From positions 1 through 42,914 of the forward strand of contig JBMYRH010000040.1 of NCBI GenBank assembly GCA_049602155.1: DNA of 42,914 nt. Direction: 5' to 3'. Below the pieces are notes generated by a model. That model was not told where the DNA came from. It searched no databases and saw nothing but the letters and a program-made list of their open reading frames with translations. Positions within the stretch are counted from its first letter, which is position 1, and each line of letters opens with the position of its first letter. Origin of the DNA: JBMYRH01 sp049602155. GTDB lineage: Bacteria; Myxococcota_A; UBA9042; PHBI01; JBMYRH01. Positions 25,123 through 33,819 of this stretch are shown one piece after another. A program made the position numbers and the translations under genes.

Positions 25123-26336
25123 CAGCCCTCCCTCAGGCTAGAGAGTTGAGCGAACCAGAGGACACGCGCCACCGGAGGAAGGGTGGCGGCGATGGCCAAG
25201 AGCAGGCTCACGACCACCACGCTCGCCTGGAGCTCTGCCGAGAGCGCGACGAGGTCGCCGCTGGGGGCGTACGGCAGGTAGGTGACCAGCAATGCGCTCG
25301 CCCAGCCCCCGGTGGCTGCGGCGACGCCGAGCCCTAGGAGTGCGCCGACCAGCGCCAAGAGTCCGCTCTCAATCATGGCCGCAGTCGCGAGGAACCAGCC
25401 AGGGACGCCGATGATTTGCAGGGTGTAGAGTCGGCGATGCTCTGACAGCGTGCGGAGCATCGTCGTGTTGAGCAGGACGAGCCCCGCCAAGAGGGCGAGG
25501 GCGAGGGCGAGCATCATCACGACGTCACGCAAGCCGCTCATCGCGTCACGGAGGGTCGCCTCGATGCGCGACAAGCTGACGACTTGGAGTTCTGGCTCGA
25601 GGTTGTAGCGGTCTCGCAGGCGCTCAAGGGCATCCGGAGCCTCGGAGCGGACACGGACGCCGACCCCCGTGAGTTGGCCTGGGAGGTCGTAGGTGGCCTG
25701 GATGCTCGCGAGGGGGCGCAGCACGGTGCCGTCGACTTGGGTCCCGGTCCGCGCGAGGATGCCTCGCACGCGGGTGGACTCGAAGTCCTTGGTCTTGGCG
25801 TTGTAGAGCAGATAAGCGTCGCCTGCGCGGCGCTGCTGAAGCTCTGCGGCCTCGAAGCCGAGGACGACGCCGTCCCCTTGGAGCCCCTCGGGGGTCTCTT
25901 CAAACCATGTGCCGTCGTGGAGCTCGAGGCTCAGGGCATCCCTCCAGCCTGCCTCGACCCCCTTCAGCAAGGTCATGCCTGCGGTGTCACCTGGGGATCG
26001 GATCGGGTGGATCAGCATGGGGAACGTGGCGGTCACCTCGGGCTCCGCCCGGAGCCGACTCACGACCCCTGCGGGCATGTATTGAAGCCCAACCCCGCCA
26101 CGCAACATCAGCGTCGCAGCCTCATAAGGGCAGCCCTTGGCGGTGATGAGGAGGTCATAACCGAGCCGGTCGACGTCCTCCTCAGTCGCCGCCTGGTAGC
26201 CCGCTACAAACCCGAAGAGCGTCGCAGCGATGTAGGCGGCGGCCCCTACGGCGACCACCGTCGCGAATGATGTCCACGGCGTGTGCCGCACATTGGCGAG
26301 GGGCCAGGTCAGGAGGTAGCGAGCTCTGCGTGACAT
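25122..26336 (-). CDS. FtsX/MacB-type ABC transporter permease
   Basis: 404 aa. One N-terminal membrane helix (TSFATVVAVGAAAYIAATLFGFVAGY), a periplasmic domain of about 220 residues, then three C-terminal helices (around VVMMLALALALLAGLVLL, ESGLLALVGALLGLGVAA and ASVVVVSLLLAIAATLP), the standard topology of the MacB/LolC/FtsX superfamily. Partner of the ATPase with which it overlaps. Starts 97 bp after the halogenase stop on the same strand; no clear ribosome site precedes the ATG. The substrate is unknown. Confidence 0.85.
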   Translation of the reverse strand: MSRRARYLLTWPLANVRHTPWTSFATVVAVGAAAYIAATLFGFVAGYQAATEEDVDRLGYDLLITAKGCPYEAATLMLRGGVGLQYMPAGVVSRLRAEPEVTATFPMLIHPIRSPGDTAGMTLLKGVEAGWRDALSLELHDGTWFEETPEGLQGDGVVLGFEAAELQQRRAGDAYLLYNAKTKDFESTRVRGILARTGTQVDGTVLRPLASIQATYDLPGQLTGVGVRVRSEAPDALERLRDRYNLEPELQVVSLSRIEATLRDAMSGLRDVVMMLALALALLAGLVLLNTTMLRTLSEHRRLYTLQIIGVPGWFLATAAMIESGLLALVGALLGLGVAAATGGWASALLVTYLPYAPSGDLVALSAELQASVVVVSLLLAIAATLPPVARVLWFAQLSSLREG

Positions 26337-26433
26337 CGGGAGTTAGGGCGCCTCGAGAGGGTCGGTTAGGATCGACGTACGAGGGTGATGGTGCCCCAGG
26401 TGAAGGCCTCTTGCCAGCTGGAGACGCCGCAGC

Positions 26434-28167
26434 TCAGGCTGCCTCGGTCTGCAGCCCCTCGGCTGTCGCCCGTCGAAAGAGCACCAGCTGCTCTGCGCCG
26501 AGCGACTCCGCGCAGTCACGGAGCGCCTTGTCAGCGTCACCCGTGCTCAGCGCATGGTCGGAGGCATAGCGTGCGACCACGGCGCCCCATGTGTCGGTGC
26601 CGTTAAAGTACTGCATCGTCGCCAACGTCTCGTCTGGCAGCTCGTGGATGTTGCGGCCCAGGAGCCATGACGCGCTGTTCGAGAAGATGGGGCGATCCGT
26701 GTCGTAGGTCACGCCTCGGATAGGCTTAAGCAGCTGGTCTTCGCCGTCGATCTGCAGCGACGACTCGATTTGGCCGTTGATGCGCGGCACCACGTCGTCG
26801 GTGATGTCGGCTGCGGCGACGTAGTCGTCTTTCTTGTCCGCGGCTAACGCTTGGAGTTTGTCGTCGCTCGCGAAGCCCTCGACGGGGTGCTCCATGTTGT
26901 CCATGAACTGCGTGAACATGTGGATCTGCTTCCGCAACGCTGGGTGTGGGTTCCCTGGGATCGTGTTGACCAGGAAGCAGAACGCCTGTCGCGCACCGAC
27001 GTTATCACCGAGCTTCAGTTGGCCGCGCGCACGCCAAAAGATGTCCTCTGGGTAGGCTGTCGCGTTGCCTGCGTAGAAGTAGTGCAGGAAGTCTCGGGTC
27101 ATGTCCCACATACGCTGGTAGTTGTTGTCGTAGAACGCGATCGCGTCAGACTCCATCTCAGGCTTCTTGAAGATCGTGTTGACGGTGACCGCTGCCGAGT
27201 AGCCAGCGAGCATAGCCATCGAGACCCCGGTTGAGAGGAGGGGATCGAGGAAGCAGGCGGCGTCGCCCGCGAGCACGAACCCTTCTCCGGCCATTCGATC
27301 GCATGAGTAGGCCCAGTCCGTGATGGTGTCGACGTCGGAGACGCGCTTGGCCTTGCCCCCCAGCATCTTCTGCATCATGGGCATGTCCTCAAGGCAGGAC
27401 TCGAAGAACGCCTGCGGACCCATGGCAGCGTACTCCTCTTTGAACTCTTGGCCACTGATGACCCCGACGCTGACCTCGCCCAGTTCCTCACTCTCGACGG
27501 GGATATACCAAGCCCACCCGCGGCGGTGGGACTCGACGATGACGTGCCCAGAGATGTCCTCGTCTTCGGGACCCACCACGTCGTCGTAGTATGCCCAGAA
27601 CGCCACCTGCTTCATCTTCGGATCGAAGGTGCGCTTGGTCACCTGGCGACCCACGACACTCGCTCGGCCGCTGGCGTCGATGACCATCCTGGCGCGGTAG
27701 GTGTGTGATTCCCCGTCCTCGGTCTTCGTCGTCACGCCGACCACGCGGCCGTCCTCAAGGATCGGCGTGTCGACGCCCTCACCCTCGCGCACGACGGCGC
27801 CGAGCCGCTCGGTGTTGTTCAGCAGGAGCTGGTCAAACTTCGCGCGGTCCACATGGTACGCGTGGGAGTGCGGGAGGAACGGGTTGGTGCTGAAGAGCAC
27901 GGACCATGGCTCTTTGCTCTTGCCCCAGACGAACGTCCCGCCGGTCTTCTTCGGGAAGTTCTGCGCGGCGATGGTCTCCGCGACCCCGAGGTCGTCCAAT
28001 ATCGGCATCATGCTCGGGAGCAATGACTCACCGATCTGGTGCCGCGGGAAGCGCGCTTTCTCAAGCACGAGAACCGAGTAACCCATTTGAGAGAGGTAGC
28101 CCGCCGCGGTCGCCCCGGCTGGTCCTCCCCCGGCCACAATTACATCAAAGCTAGTCTGCATAGTCAT
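26434..28167 (-). CDS. FAD-dependent halogenase-family oxidoreductase
   Basis: 577 aa. FAD-binding GGGPAGATAAGYL (13-25), FPKKTGGTFVWG (71-82) with a lysine in the position of the catalytic lysine of flavin halogenases, the tryptophan motif G217-W-A-W-Y-I-P223 that marks halogenases, and GDAACFLDPLLSTGV (301-315) as in the phenol/pyrrole group rather than tryptophan halogenases. Known members use FADH2, O2 and halide to chlorinate or brominate aromatic substrates; a partner flavin reductase is not seen nearby. A related non-halogenating monooxygenase or a geranylgeranyl-reductase-type enzyme cannot be excluded. Its ATG overlaps the methyltransferase stop by 4 bp, so the two are coupled. Confidence 0.82.
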   Translation of the reverse strand: MTMQTSFDVIVAGGGPAGATAAGYLSQMGYSVLVLEKARFPRHQIGESLLPSMMPILDDLGVAETIAAQNFPKKTGGTFVWGKSKEPWSVLFSTNPFLPHSHAYHVDRAKFDQLLLNNTERLGAVVREGEGVDTPILEDGRVVGVTTKTEDGESHTYRARMVIDASGRASVVGRQVTKRTFDPKMKQVAFWAYYDDVVGPEDEDISGHVIVESHRRGWAWYIPVESEELGEVSVGVISGQEFKEEYAAMGPQAFFESCLEDMPMMQKMLGGKAKRVSDVDTITDWAYSCDRMAGEGFVLAGDAACFLDPLLSTGVSMAMLAGYSAAVTVNTIFKKPEMESDAIAFYDNNYQRMWDMTRDFLHYFYAGNATAYPEDIFWRARGQLKLGDNVGARQAFCFLVNTIPGNPHPALRKQIHMFTQFMDNMEHPVEGFASDDKLQALAADKKDDYVAAADITDDVVPRINGQIESSLQIDGEDQLLKPIRGVTYDTDRPIFSNSASWLLGRNIHELPDETLATMQYFNGTDTWGAVVARYASDHALSTGDADKALRDCAESLGAEQLVLFRRATAEGLQTEAA

Positions 28168-29225
28168 GGTGCCCCCGCACCGCCGCCTAAGCGAACCACG
28201 AATGCGAGATAGTCAAGGTAGCCTGTTGGGCTCACCGTCTGCATGGGCGCGCCTCCATCCTTGAATATCTCAATCCACTCATCTCGAGACAAGATCTGTC
28301 CGTTCTTGATCAGGTGATGAATAAGTATGTTGGACTGAGAGTACAGCCAGCGGGAGGGAGAGATCAAGCCCCGAGCCTCATTATTCAGGCGGGGTTGCTC
28401 GATGGCGACCAGTTGCCACCCGGGTAGGTTTTGAACAAGTTCTTGAACAAGCTCCGTCACAGCTTCACGACCCGCTGCCATAAACTCATGCATGTGAATC
28501 GTGTAGAGGACCCCGGGCTGGTCTGCAGGCAACGTGTGGGTCCAGGTGTCAGGCGCGAAGAGGTCGGCGTGAATCCACCCGACGTTGTCTACGCCCTCTT
28601 TGGCCGCGAGGTGCGCGCACTTGTCTAAGGCGGCACGGTTGCGGTCAAGCCCGAAGAGCTGCAGCTCCGGACGCGCCTGGCCAACGCACTCCAATAGGCC
28701 GGTCTCGACGCCCAGCTCGACGACGGGGCCCGACGCGTCCCTCAGCACTTCAAGGAGCGCTGGGGCCATCCCCTTTGCCGAGGTGTAGAGGCCGCGCTCG
28801 GCGTATGTACCGGCGCGGTGAAGGGTCTCACCGTAGACCTCGTCACCTGTGAGGAGCCCGGAGAGTTTGCTCCACACGGGGCCATAGGCGCCGGTCCGGA
28901 CGTCGAACATGTTGACCTGTACGCCGTCGGCCGTGGTCTTGCCATATCGCGCGACGACGGCCTGGCCAAAGTCGGTGAGCCGGTAACCGGACGGGGTGTG
29001 GGCCAGGATGGTGTCGACGCCGCACACGTAGTCGAGCAGTGTCTTGAGGATCCGGCGGTCGAGATCGCGCGGTTGAGCCAGGGCCTCGAGTTCGCGAGGC
29101 CCGTCGGCACTCGCGAGCTCGGCGATGACCCCTACTTGGTTCAGATGGAAGAGGATCTGTGTCTCGACGTAGAGCGTCGCGCGCTCATGGAACCAGCTCT
29201 CAGCGTTCTGTTCAGAGTCTCCCAG
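28164..29225 (-). CDS. SAM-dependent methyltransferase with winged-helix N-terminus, CTG start
   Basis: 353 aa if started at CTG 29225. The nearest conventional start (GTG 29027) removes 66 residues that clearly belong to the protein: a helical winged-helix region (ATLYVETQILFHLNQVGVIAEL, given here in part, leading into GYRLTDFGQAVVARYG) typical of the dimerisation domain of O-methyltransferases. In the 198 bp upstream of 29027 there is no in-frame ATG, GTG or TTG before a TAG at 29237-29235, but the CTG is preceded by AGGAG at a 6-nt spacing. The SAM-binding strand is VVELGVETG (168-177), followed by the acidic FGLDRN. The substrate is likely the one handled by the coupled halogenase, but that is inference. 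Confidence 0.72.
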   Translation of the reverse strand: MGDSEQNAESWFHERATLYVETQILFHLNQVGVIAELASADGPRELEALAQPRDLDRRILKTLLDYVCGVDTILAHTPSGYRLTDFGQAVVARYGKTTADGVQVNMFDVRTGAYGPVWSKLSGLLTGDEVYGETLHRAGTYAERGLYTSAKGMAPALLEVLRDASGPVVELGVETGLLECVGQARPELQLFGLDRNRAALDKCAHLAAKEGVDNVGWIHADLFAPDTWTHTLPADQPGVLYTIHMHEFMAAGREAVTELVQELVQNLPGWQLVAIEQPRLNNEARGLISPSRWLYSQSNILIHHLIKNGQILSRDEWIEIFKDGGAPMQTVSPTGYLDYLAFVVRLGGGAGAP

Positions 29226-29231
29226 CGGTCT

Positions 29232-29236
29232 CTCCT
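29232..29236 (-). promoter_or_regulatory. Ribosome binding site supporting a CTG start
   Basis: AGGAG on the minus strand, six bases before CTG 29225-29223. It overlaps the in-frame TAG (29237-29235), so no longer N-terminus is possible in this frame. It is the main evidence for the CTG start of the methyltransferase. Confidence 0.6.
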
Positions 29237-29320
29237 AAGCCCTGTCAAAGCGCGCCTTGCGGCCAGGGATGCTAGGCTCGTAGGCTACTGACCTGGCAGA
29301 AGGGCTGCAAGGAGCGCGCA

Positions 29321-30190
29321 TTGGACACCCCCGGAGTTGGCTGGACAGAGATCGCTCATGGTGCGTGGCGTGGTGGGACCTCAGATGCCCCCGCGCTCGG
29401 CATCGTGGGGGGGGTGCACGGCGACGAGCAGGTCGGCGCGCGCGTCATCGAGTCCTGGCGTGATGCCCCCTCTCCCGAGGCATGCGGTTGGGAGCTCAGC
29501 GTGATCTTGGGCAACCCACGTGCGCTGGAGGTCAAGGCGCGCTTCATCGACTTCGATCTGAACCGAGCCTTTGGTCCCGAGGCGTCTCCCCACGGTTACG
29601 AAGCCGAGCGCGCCGCTGCGATCTGCGCTGTGCTCGGTGAGCCTGTGGTCTGCCTTGATGTCCATCAGACGCACTGCGAGACGCCGCCGCTCGCCGTCGT
29701 ACGCAACACGCCGGCGCACCTCGCCTTCGCGAGGGCCCTCGGGCTCCACGTCGCCGTCGTCGACGCGGGGCGGATCTACGGAGCGACGATGCTCGCGGAC
29801 TGGGTGGATGCGCAGGGGGGCCTGGGTCTGACCTTAGAGAGCGGCCGTGCCGACTCCGAGGAGGCGGAGGTGGCGGCGCGCTCGGTAGTGAACCGGCTGG
29901 TTCATCGCGATTGGGACCCCGGCGCGACGATCCGCGTCTACGCGGTGAGGGCGGTGCTGCGCGCCCCGTGGGCTGATTTCAACTTCACCCGAGAGCTTGG
30001 GAACGGGAGCCCGGTGCGCGCTAATGAGGTCTTGGCCGAGCGGTCAGGGGCGGTGCTGCGCGCCCCCGCCGACGGGGTCGTCTTGTTGCCACACGCGGAT
30101 GTGGCGGAGGGGGCCCCGGCGGCTGTCTTTGCCGAGGACCGTGGGCAAGTCGCTGTGGACCATCGCGCGTGGCAAGAGCGTCTGCGGTGA
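29321..30190 (+). CDS. Succinylglutamate desuccinylase/aspartoacylase-family zinc hydrolase
   Basis: 289 aa, TTG start at 29321 with AGGAG six bases upstream. Zinc ligands H33 and E36 lie in GGVHGDEQ and H114 in LDVHQTHCETP; a catalytic glutamate candidate lies in LTLESGRAD, and NPRALEVKARFID...LNRAF matches the substrate-side segment. The family removes acyl groups from amino acids (AstE, aspartoacylase) as an M14-like deacylase. No arginine-succinyl pathway genes are near, so the substrate is open. Divergent from the methyltransferase-halogenase group with a 95-bp gap; the following lipoprotein gene starts within its stop codon. Confidence 0.85.
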   Translation: MDTPGVGWTEIAHGAWRGGTSDAPALGIVGGVHGDEQVGARVIESWRDAPSPEACGWELSVILGNPRALEVKARFIDFDLNRAFGPEASPHGYEAERAAAICAVLGEPVVCLDVHQTHCETPPLAVVRNTPAHLAFARALGLHVAVVDAGRIYGATMLADWVDAQGGLGLTLESGRADSEEAEVAARSVVNRLVHRDWDPGATIRVYAVRAVLRAPWADFNFTRELGNGSPVRANEVLAERSGAVLRAPADGVVLLPHADVAEGAPAAVFAEDRGQVAVDHRAWQERLR

Positions 30191-30573
30191 GGCGCATGCT
30201 CCTCGCCGCGCTCCTCGCTTGGGCTTCCCTCGGGGCGTGCAAAGGGCCACCTGGGCCGATCATCCTAGGAGGGGAAGTGGACGCTGTCGCCTTGAAGATG
30301 GGCGTGGCGAGTTTTGACGCGATGCGCGCTGCCGCCCCGGGCCAAGAGGTGGTGCTCCAGGGGACGGTGGGCAAGGTGTGCCCCGCCGGGTGCTGGTTCT
30401 ACCTCCACGGCCCCGACGATCTCGTGTACGTGGACGTCCTTGGTGACTTCAAGGTGCCTCAGGAGGCCGAAGGGCAGAGCGCCTTGGTGAAGGCGATCAC
30501 GGACGGGGAGGGTGGCTCGCGGATCGTAAAGGCGCAGCGCGTTGTCCTCTCCCAAGCGGCGACTACGCGTTGA
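30187..30573 (+). CDS. Small OB-fold-like lipoprotein
   Basis: 128 aa. GTG 30187 overlaps the previous TGA (GTGA) and gives a basic N-region and lipobox (LAWASLGAC); ATG 30196 is an alternative with GAGG close upstream. The mature part has EVVLQGTVGKVCPAGCWFYL followed by a hydrophobic DDLVYVDV strand, the pattern of small periplasmic OB-fold proteins (DUF4920-type) whose Cys-x3-Cys and Trp may bind a metal or cofactor. The function is unknown. Co-transcribed with the deacylase. Confidence 0.65.
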   Translation: MRRMLLAALLAWASLGACKGPPGPIILGGEVDAVALKMGVASFDAMRAAAPGQEVVLQGTVGKVCPAGCWFYLHGPDDLVYVDVLGDFKVPQEAEGQSALVKAITDGEGGSRIVKAQRVVLSQAATTR

Positions 30574-30582
30574 GGTGACGCC

Positions 30583-31191
30583 TTAGTCGGCTGATGAGGG
30601 GCCGACATCTGGCTCAGGTGTGACGGCGTCACTTGAGGCCATGGCGTCGTCGGATGGGCGGACACCAGAGTCGTTGTCACTGCGGGTCAAGACGACCTCG
30701 ATCGTGCGCTCCAGTGAGAGGCCCCCGGCATCTTCAACCTCGAGCTCTACCCAGGCGCGCTGCCCAACAGCCTCGACCCCCTCCACGATGAGGTAGAGGT
30801 TTAAGTAGTAGTCATATCCATCGTCGCCTGCGACCAGGACTTGCTTGGCGAGGCCAAACTCTCCGATGACGTCGCCGGCCTCCGTCCGGACACGGGCGAC
30901 AACGGTGACACGCCCCTCAAGCCCCTCACTTTGGAACGCGAGGACGACCATCCAGAGGCCTTGGAAACCAAACTCGATCGCGAGCTCGTCGCCCTCCTCG
31001 AGGGGGCGGAAGAGCGCCGTGTCCTCGAGGCTGGTCGGGTTCACGCCGATACGCAGTGGGGGCGTATCGTCGGGAGAGACAGGAGGGAGCGTGCCTCCGG
31101 ACTGACATGCGAGCATGCCGACGAGCGCCAGGAGGGCGGAGACCCAGGTCACCGCCCTCGACCAGTCGGAGATGGAGCGCGCGCATCGCAC
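30583..31191 (-). CDS. Lipoprotein of unknown function
   Basis: 202 aa, GTG start at 31191 with GAGG eight bases upstream inside the end of the previous gene. Lipobox VGMLAC (Cys 29). The middle (residues ~45-165) is a single beta-rich domain with alternating hydrophobic strands (LWMVVLAFQSEGL, RVTVVARVRTEAG, YYLNLYLIVEGVE, RAWVELEVEDAGG) and looks immunoglobulin-like; the tail is an acidic Ser/Asp/Pro linker. No family recognised. It lies 4 bp after the DUF3179-like gene and is likely its operon partner. Confidence 0.65.
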   Translation of the reverse strand: MRCARSISDWSRAVTWVSALLALVGMLACQSGGTLPPVSPDDTPPLRIGVNPTSLEDTALFRPLEEGDELAIEFGFQGLWMVVLAFQSEGLEGRVTVVARVRTEAGDVIGEFGLAKQVLVAGDDGYDYYLNLYLIVEGVEAVGQRAWVELEVEDAGGLSLERTIEVVLTRSDNDSGVRPSDDAMASSDAVTPEPDVGPSSAD

Positions 31192-31195
31192 TGGG

Positions 31196-32755
31196 TTAGC
31201 CTCGCTGGGGGAAGAGCGCGTCTGCGCTCGACTGTGGTAGCTCGTGGAAGACGAGCGGTCTCAGAGTAGCACCCTCGAGTGGCCCCGCGATGGCGCGACC
31301 CGTCAGGGCCTCCCAGACGCTCCCCGTCTCTCGGTCGGTCACGAGGCCGGCGCCGGTCTCGATGTCGCGTTGAAAGAGGTCAAAGTTCAGCACTCGGTCG
31401 TCCAAGGTTCGGTCATAGACGGCCCGCCCGCCGCTGTCGCTGACCACGAGCAGCGCCGTGCGCCTGGTCTTCGTTTGGTAGAATGGCTGCGCTTGGAGTG
31501 CCTCCGGGCGGATGAGTGCGGGGCCCCCGGTGAGGGGGATGACGAGCGCTCGGGTCGGCTGCAGCGGCCGATCGAATCGATCGCGATGTGCAGCGTAGAA
31601 GGCCTTGTGGCGCGAGTAAGGGTCCGAGGGCGTGGCGACCTCAGCGGCGGGGTAGAGGCGCTCAGCGAGTCGCCAAGGGAGCACGACGGCCCCGGGGACA
31701 CCGCGGAGCGCCCCTTCAGAGGCTGGGCCTTGGACGGTGCGGCCCAAGATGGGGCTCCACTCCGCGCGGGTGGTGCGCTCCAGCATCGTTTGGTGACCGA
31801 AGAGGAGGTTCATCGTGTGCGAGAAGCGGAGCGCGGGCTCTCCGATACTCTCCACCACGGACAGGGTGTGCGAGGCGCTCGACCAGGCAATTGTGACCGT
31901 CCGGCCATCGATGACGTCCTGGATGACCGGGTGCGCGGTGAGCAGGCTGATGGGGTAGAGGGTGACCTGGTCACGGCCGGGGAGGGCGGCGACCAGCGCC
32001 TCGGGGTCCAGGATGAAGGGCGCGGCCTGGGCAACGGGGACTTTCTTAGGGGTGTCGAGGGGGCCGAAGCCTTGCTCTGGCAGCCACAGCTGATCGAGGT
32101 ACTCGGCCATCGCGCGCTCTCCAGCGTACTCCGGGGGCTGACCCGGGCGAAGGAGGAGGGTCGAGAGGTGATAGAGCTTCGCCATCGCCCGGAGGATCGC
32201 GCGGTAGTCCTCTGCGTGTCGACCCATCGAAGGATCGGCGACTGGGACAGCGTCGCAGTGTCCGTCGCGGTAGCACTCGCCGAAGGTCGCGTAGCGCGCG
32301 AAGGGCACCTCGGCCAGCGCCTGAGTGAACGCCTCGCTGGTGAATGCTTTAAAGTCCGGGGAGCGCAGCTTTTGAAGGTAAACGTCGGTGAGCGCACCGC
32401 GGGGGTTCGTGATGGCGACCACTTGGATGTTGCTGTAGGTGCCGCGCTGATTGGCGCCAAAAGCGTAACCCAGCAGCGCGCCGTCGCGCCGCACGGTGTA
32501 CAGGGCGTACGGGACATCGGCTGTCTCGTAGAGGCTGTCGAGCTCTCCTCCGAGGCGCTCAGCGAGGGTGGCGTGTGACTGCGGGGCTTGGACGGCGAAG
32601 CTCAGGGTGTGGACCGTGAAGTCTGAGAAGTCCGCAAAGAAGCGGGCTAAGTCGTCCTGAGGGTTATCGAGGGTGCAGCCGACCGCAGCGCGCGCACTCG
32701 ACGTGGGGATCGCCGCGAGGGAGAACAGGATAATGGCGATAGCGAGCGGCCTCAT
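31196..32755 (-). CDS. Secreted protein with FMN-binding-like domain and two DUF3179-like modules
   Basis: 519 aa, signal peptide cleaved near SSARA|AVG. Residues ~60-190 resemble an FMN-bind domain of NosR type (GTYSNIQVVAITNPRGALTD), but the flavin-acceptor region reads DAVPVADPS (169-176) instead of a SGATxS motif. Residues ~262-372 match the DUF3179 plan (VTLYPISLLTAHPVIQD...DG, ERTTRAEWSPILGRTVQGPA). Residues ~400-512 repeat it (VYDRTLDD, LVTDRETGSVWEALTGRAI, AGPLEGATLRPL). Neither module has the usual CPLCG cysteines. Probably a periplasmic redox or binding protein; I cannot name the reaction. A TTGACA lies upstream on the minus strand (32792-32787). Confidence 0.7.
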   Translation of the reverse strand: MRPLAIAIILFSLAAIPTSSARAAVGCTLDNPQDDLARFFADFSDFTVHTLSFAVQAPQSHATLAERLGGELDSLYETADVPYALYTVRRDGALLGYAFGANQRGTYSNIQVVAITNPRGALTDVYLQKLRSPDFKAFTSEAFTQALAEVPFARYATFGECYRDGHCDAVPVADPSMGRHAEDYRAILRAMAKLYHLSTLLLRPGQPPEYAGERAMAEYLDQLWLPEQGFGPLDTPKKVPVAQAAPFILDPEALVAALPGRDQVTLYPISLLTAHPVIQDVIDGRTVTIAWSSASHTLSVVESIGEPALRFSHTMNLLFGHQTMLERTTRAEWSPILGRTVQGPASEGALRGVPGAVVLPWRLAERLYPAAEVATPSDPYSRHKAFYAAHRDRFDRPLQPTRALVIPLTGGPALIRPEALQAQPFYQTKTRRTALLVVSDSGGRAVYDRTLDDRVLNFDLFQRDIETGAGLVTDRETGSVWEALTGRAIAGPLEGATLRPLVFHELPQSSADALFPQRG

Positions 32756-32763
32756 GCGTGTCA

Positions 32764-32792
32764 GGATCTGCGCCGCATCCCAGTGGTGTCAA
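32764..32792 (-). promoter_or_regulatory. Candidate promoter of the DUF3179-like gene
   Basis: Perfect TTGACA on the minus strand, 17 bp, then AGATCC, ending 8 nt before the ATG at 32755. The -10 is poor, and no Shine-Dalgarno precedes the ATG. Confidence 0.3.
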
Positions 32793-32946
32793 GGTGATGA
32801 CCCAGTAGATGAGCGCGCGCGCTGCGCATCGTCCCTTGACCCGGCCGGCCTCAGTCGAGACAATCGCCGATGGACTGCCTCGCGGGGGCGAGGGCAGGCC
32901 AACGACCATCGTCGCGCGTCGATGGCTGACTCAGACTAGGAACTGC

Positions 32947-33810
32947 ATGCGACTACCGGCTCAGACCGGACGACCGACGTTGGCTGTGCCCAAGGAGCTC
33001 TTGAGGAGCTGCGGGTTCCGTTCTGTCGTGGCGATCTCAGACAACGGTCTGGAGCACCTCGCGGCCATCCTCGAGGAGCTGGAGCGCGACCCATGCATCC
33101 ACAGCTGGCAAGGGCACTTGGCCCGCACCGGCGACTCCTCGGGCATCGAGCGCGTCCGCGTGCTGCTCGAGGCTGACCAGGCGCAGCGTCCGACCCAGGT
33201 GTTTGTCTACGTGGGGGTCCGCGAAGACGGCGGCATTGAGCCCGTCGGCGTGGCGGCCGTGGCCGAGCGTATCCGCGCTGATTTCCCCTACGAGGGGTTC
33301 CCGGTGATGGCGCGCGCATATGTCCGCCACGCGTACCGCGGCATGGGGTTTTACCCCGGCATCGTGCGACAACGGCTGGACTACTGCGTTCAGGAGTGGG
33401 GCTCTCGTCTGCGCGCGGTGCACTTGGGATCTGCGGACCCGGTGGTCTGGCGTACCGTCTCCAGGGGCGCTTCCTTCTCTGCGCCCTTCCTGTTCGTCGG
33501 GACCGAGGAGCTCCACGTGGGGAAGGAGACGCACAGGGTGCGTGACTTTTTGGCCTTTACGCCCAACTTCCGAGGCGACTTGATCGAGACGCTCGATGGC
33601 GTCTCAGAGGGCGGCGACGTGCCTGCCCCTGTGCAAGCGGCCGTCGACGCGCTGCGTACCTATGTGCTCTCAGGCGCACGAGTGATGCCCTATGGCGAGC
33701 TTGTGAGCCGGATTGAGGCCAGCCGAAGTGCCGGCTGGGATGCGCCCAGGAGCTCGCGGCCAGTGCGCGAACTGTTGGCCTTCTGTGACGCCATCCCTCT
33801 GACGCGATAG
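32947..33810 (+). CDS. GNAT-like protein of unknown function
   Basis: 287 aa from ATG 32947, preceded by TAGGA at suitable spacing; the frame is open upstream to 32809 with no ribosome site. The centre has strand VFVYVGVRED, then PVGVAAVAERI, and a loop-helix YVRHAYRGMGFYPGIVRQRL that resembles the acetyl-CoA-binding RGxG/A motif of GNAT acetyltransferases (here RGMGF). The C-terminal ~100 residues are helical. No signal peptide. Acetyltransferase activity is a guess. It lies 9 bp before the amino-acid dehydrogenase and probably shares its transcript. Confidence 0.55.
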   Translation: MRLPAQTGRPTLAVPKELLRSCGFRSVVAISDNGLEHLAAILEELERDPCIHSWQGHLARTGDSSGIERVRVLLEADQAQRPTQVFVYVGVREDGGIEPVGVAAVAERIRADFPYEGFPVMARAYVRHAYRGMGFYPGIVRQRLDYCVQEWGSRLRAVHLGSADPVVWRTVSRGASFSAPFLFVGTEELHVGKETHRVRDFLAFTPNFRGDLIETLDGVSEGGDVPAPVQAAVDALRTYVLSGARVMPYGELVSRIEASRSAGWDAPRSSRPVRELLAFCDAIPLTR

Positions 33811-33819
33811 AACAAGCGC

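Noticed and set aside
31244..32578. 444-codon open frame on the plus strand
   Set aside because: Antisense shadow of the DUF3179-like gene in GC-rich DNA; composition is Arg/Gly/Glu-rich with no domain, and the opposite strand has a signal peptide and recognisable modules.
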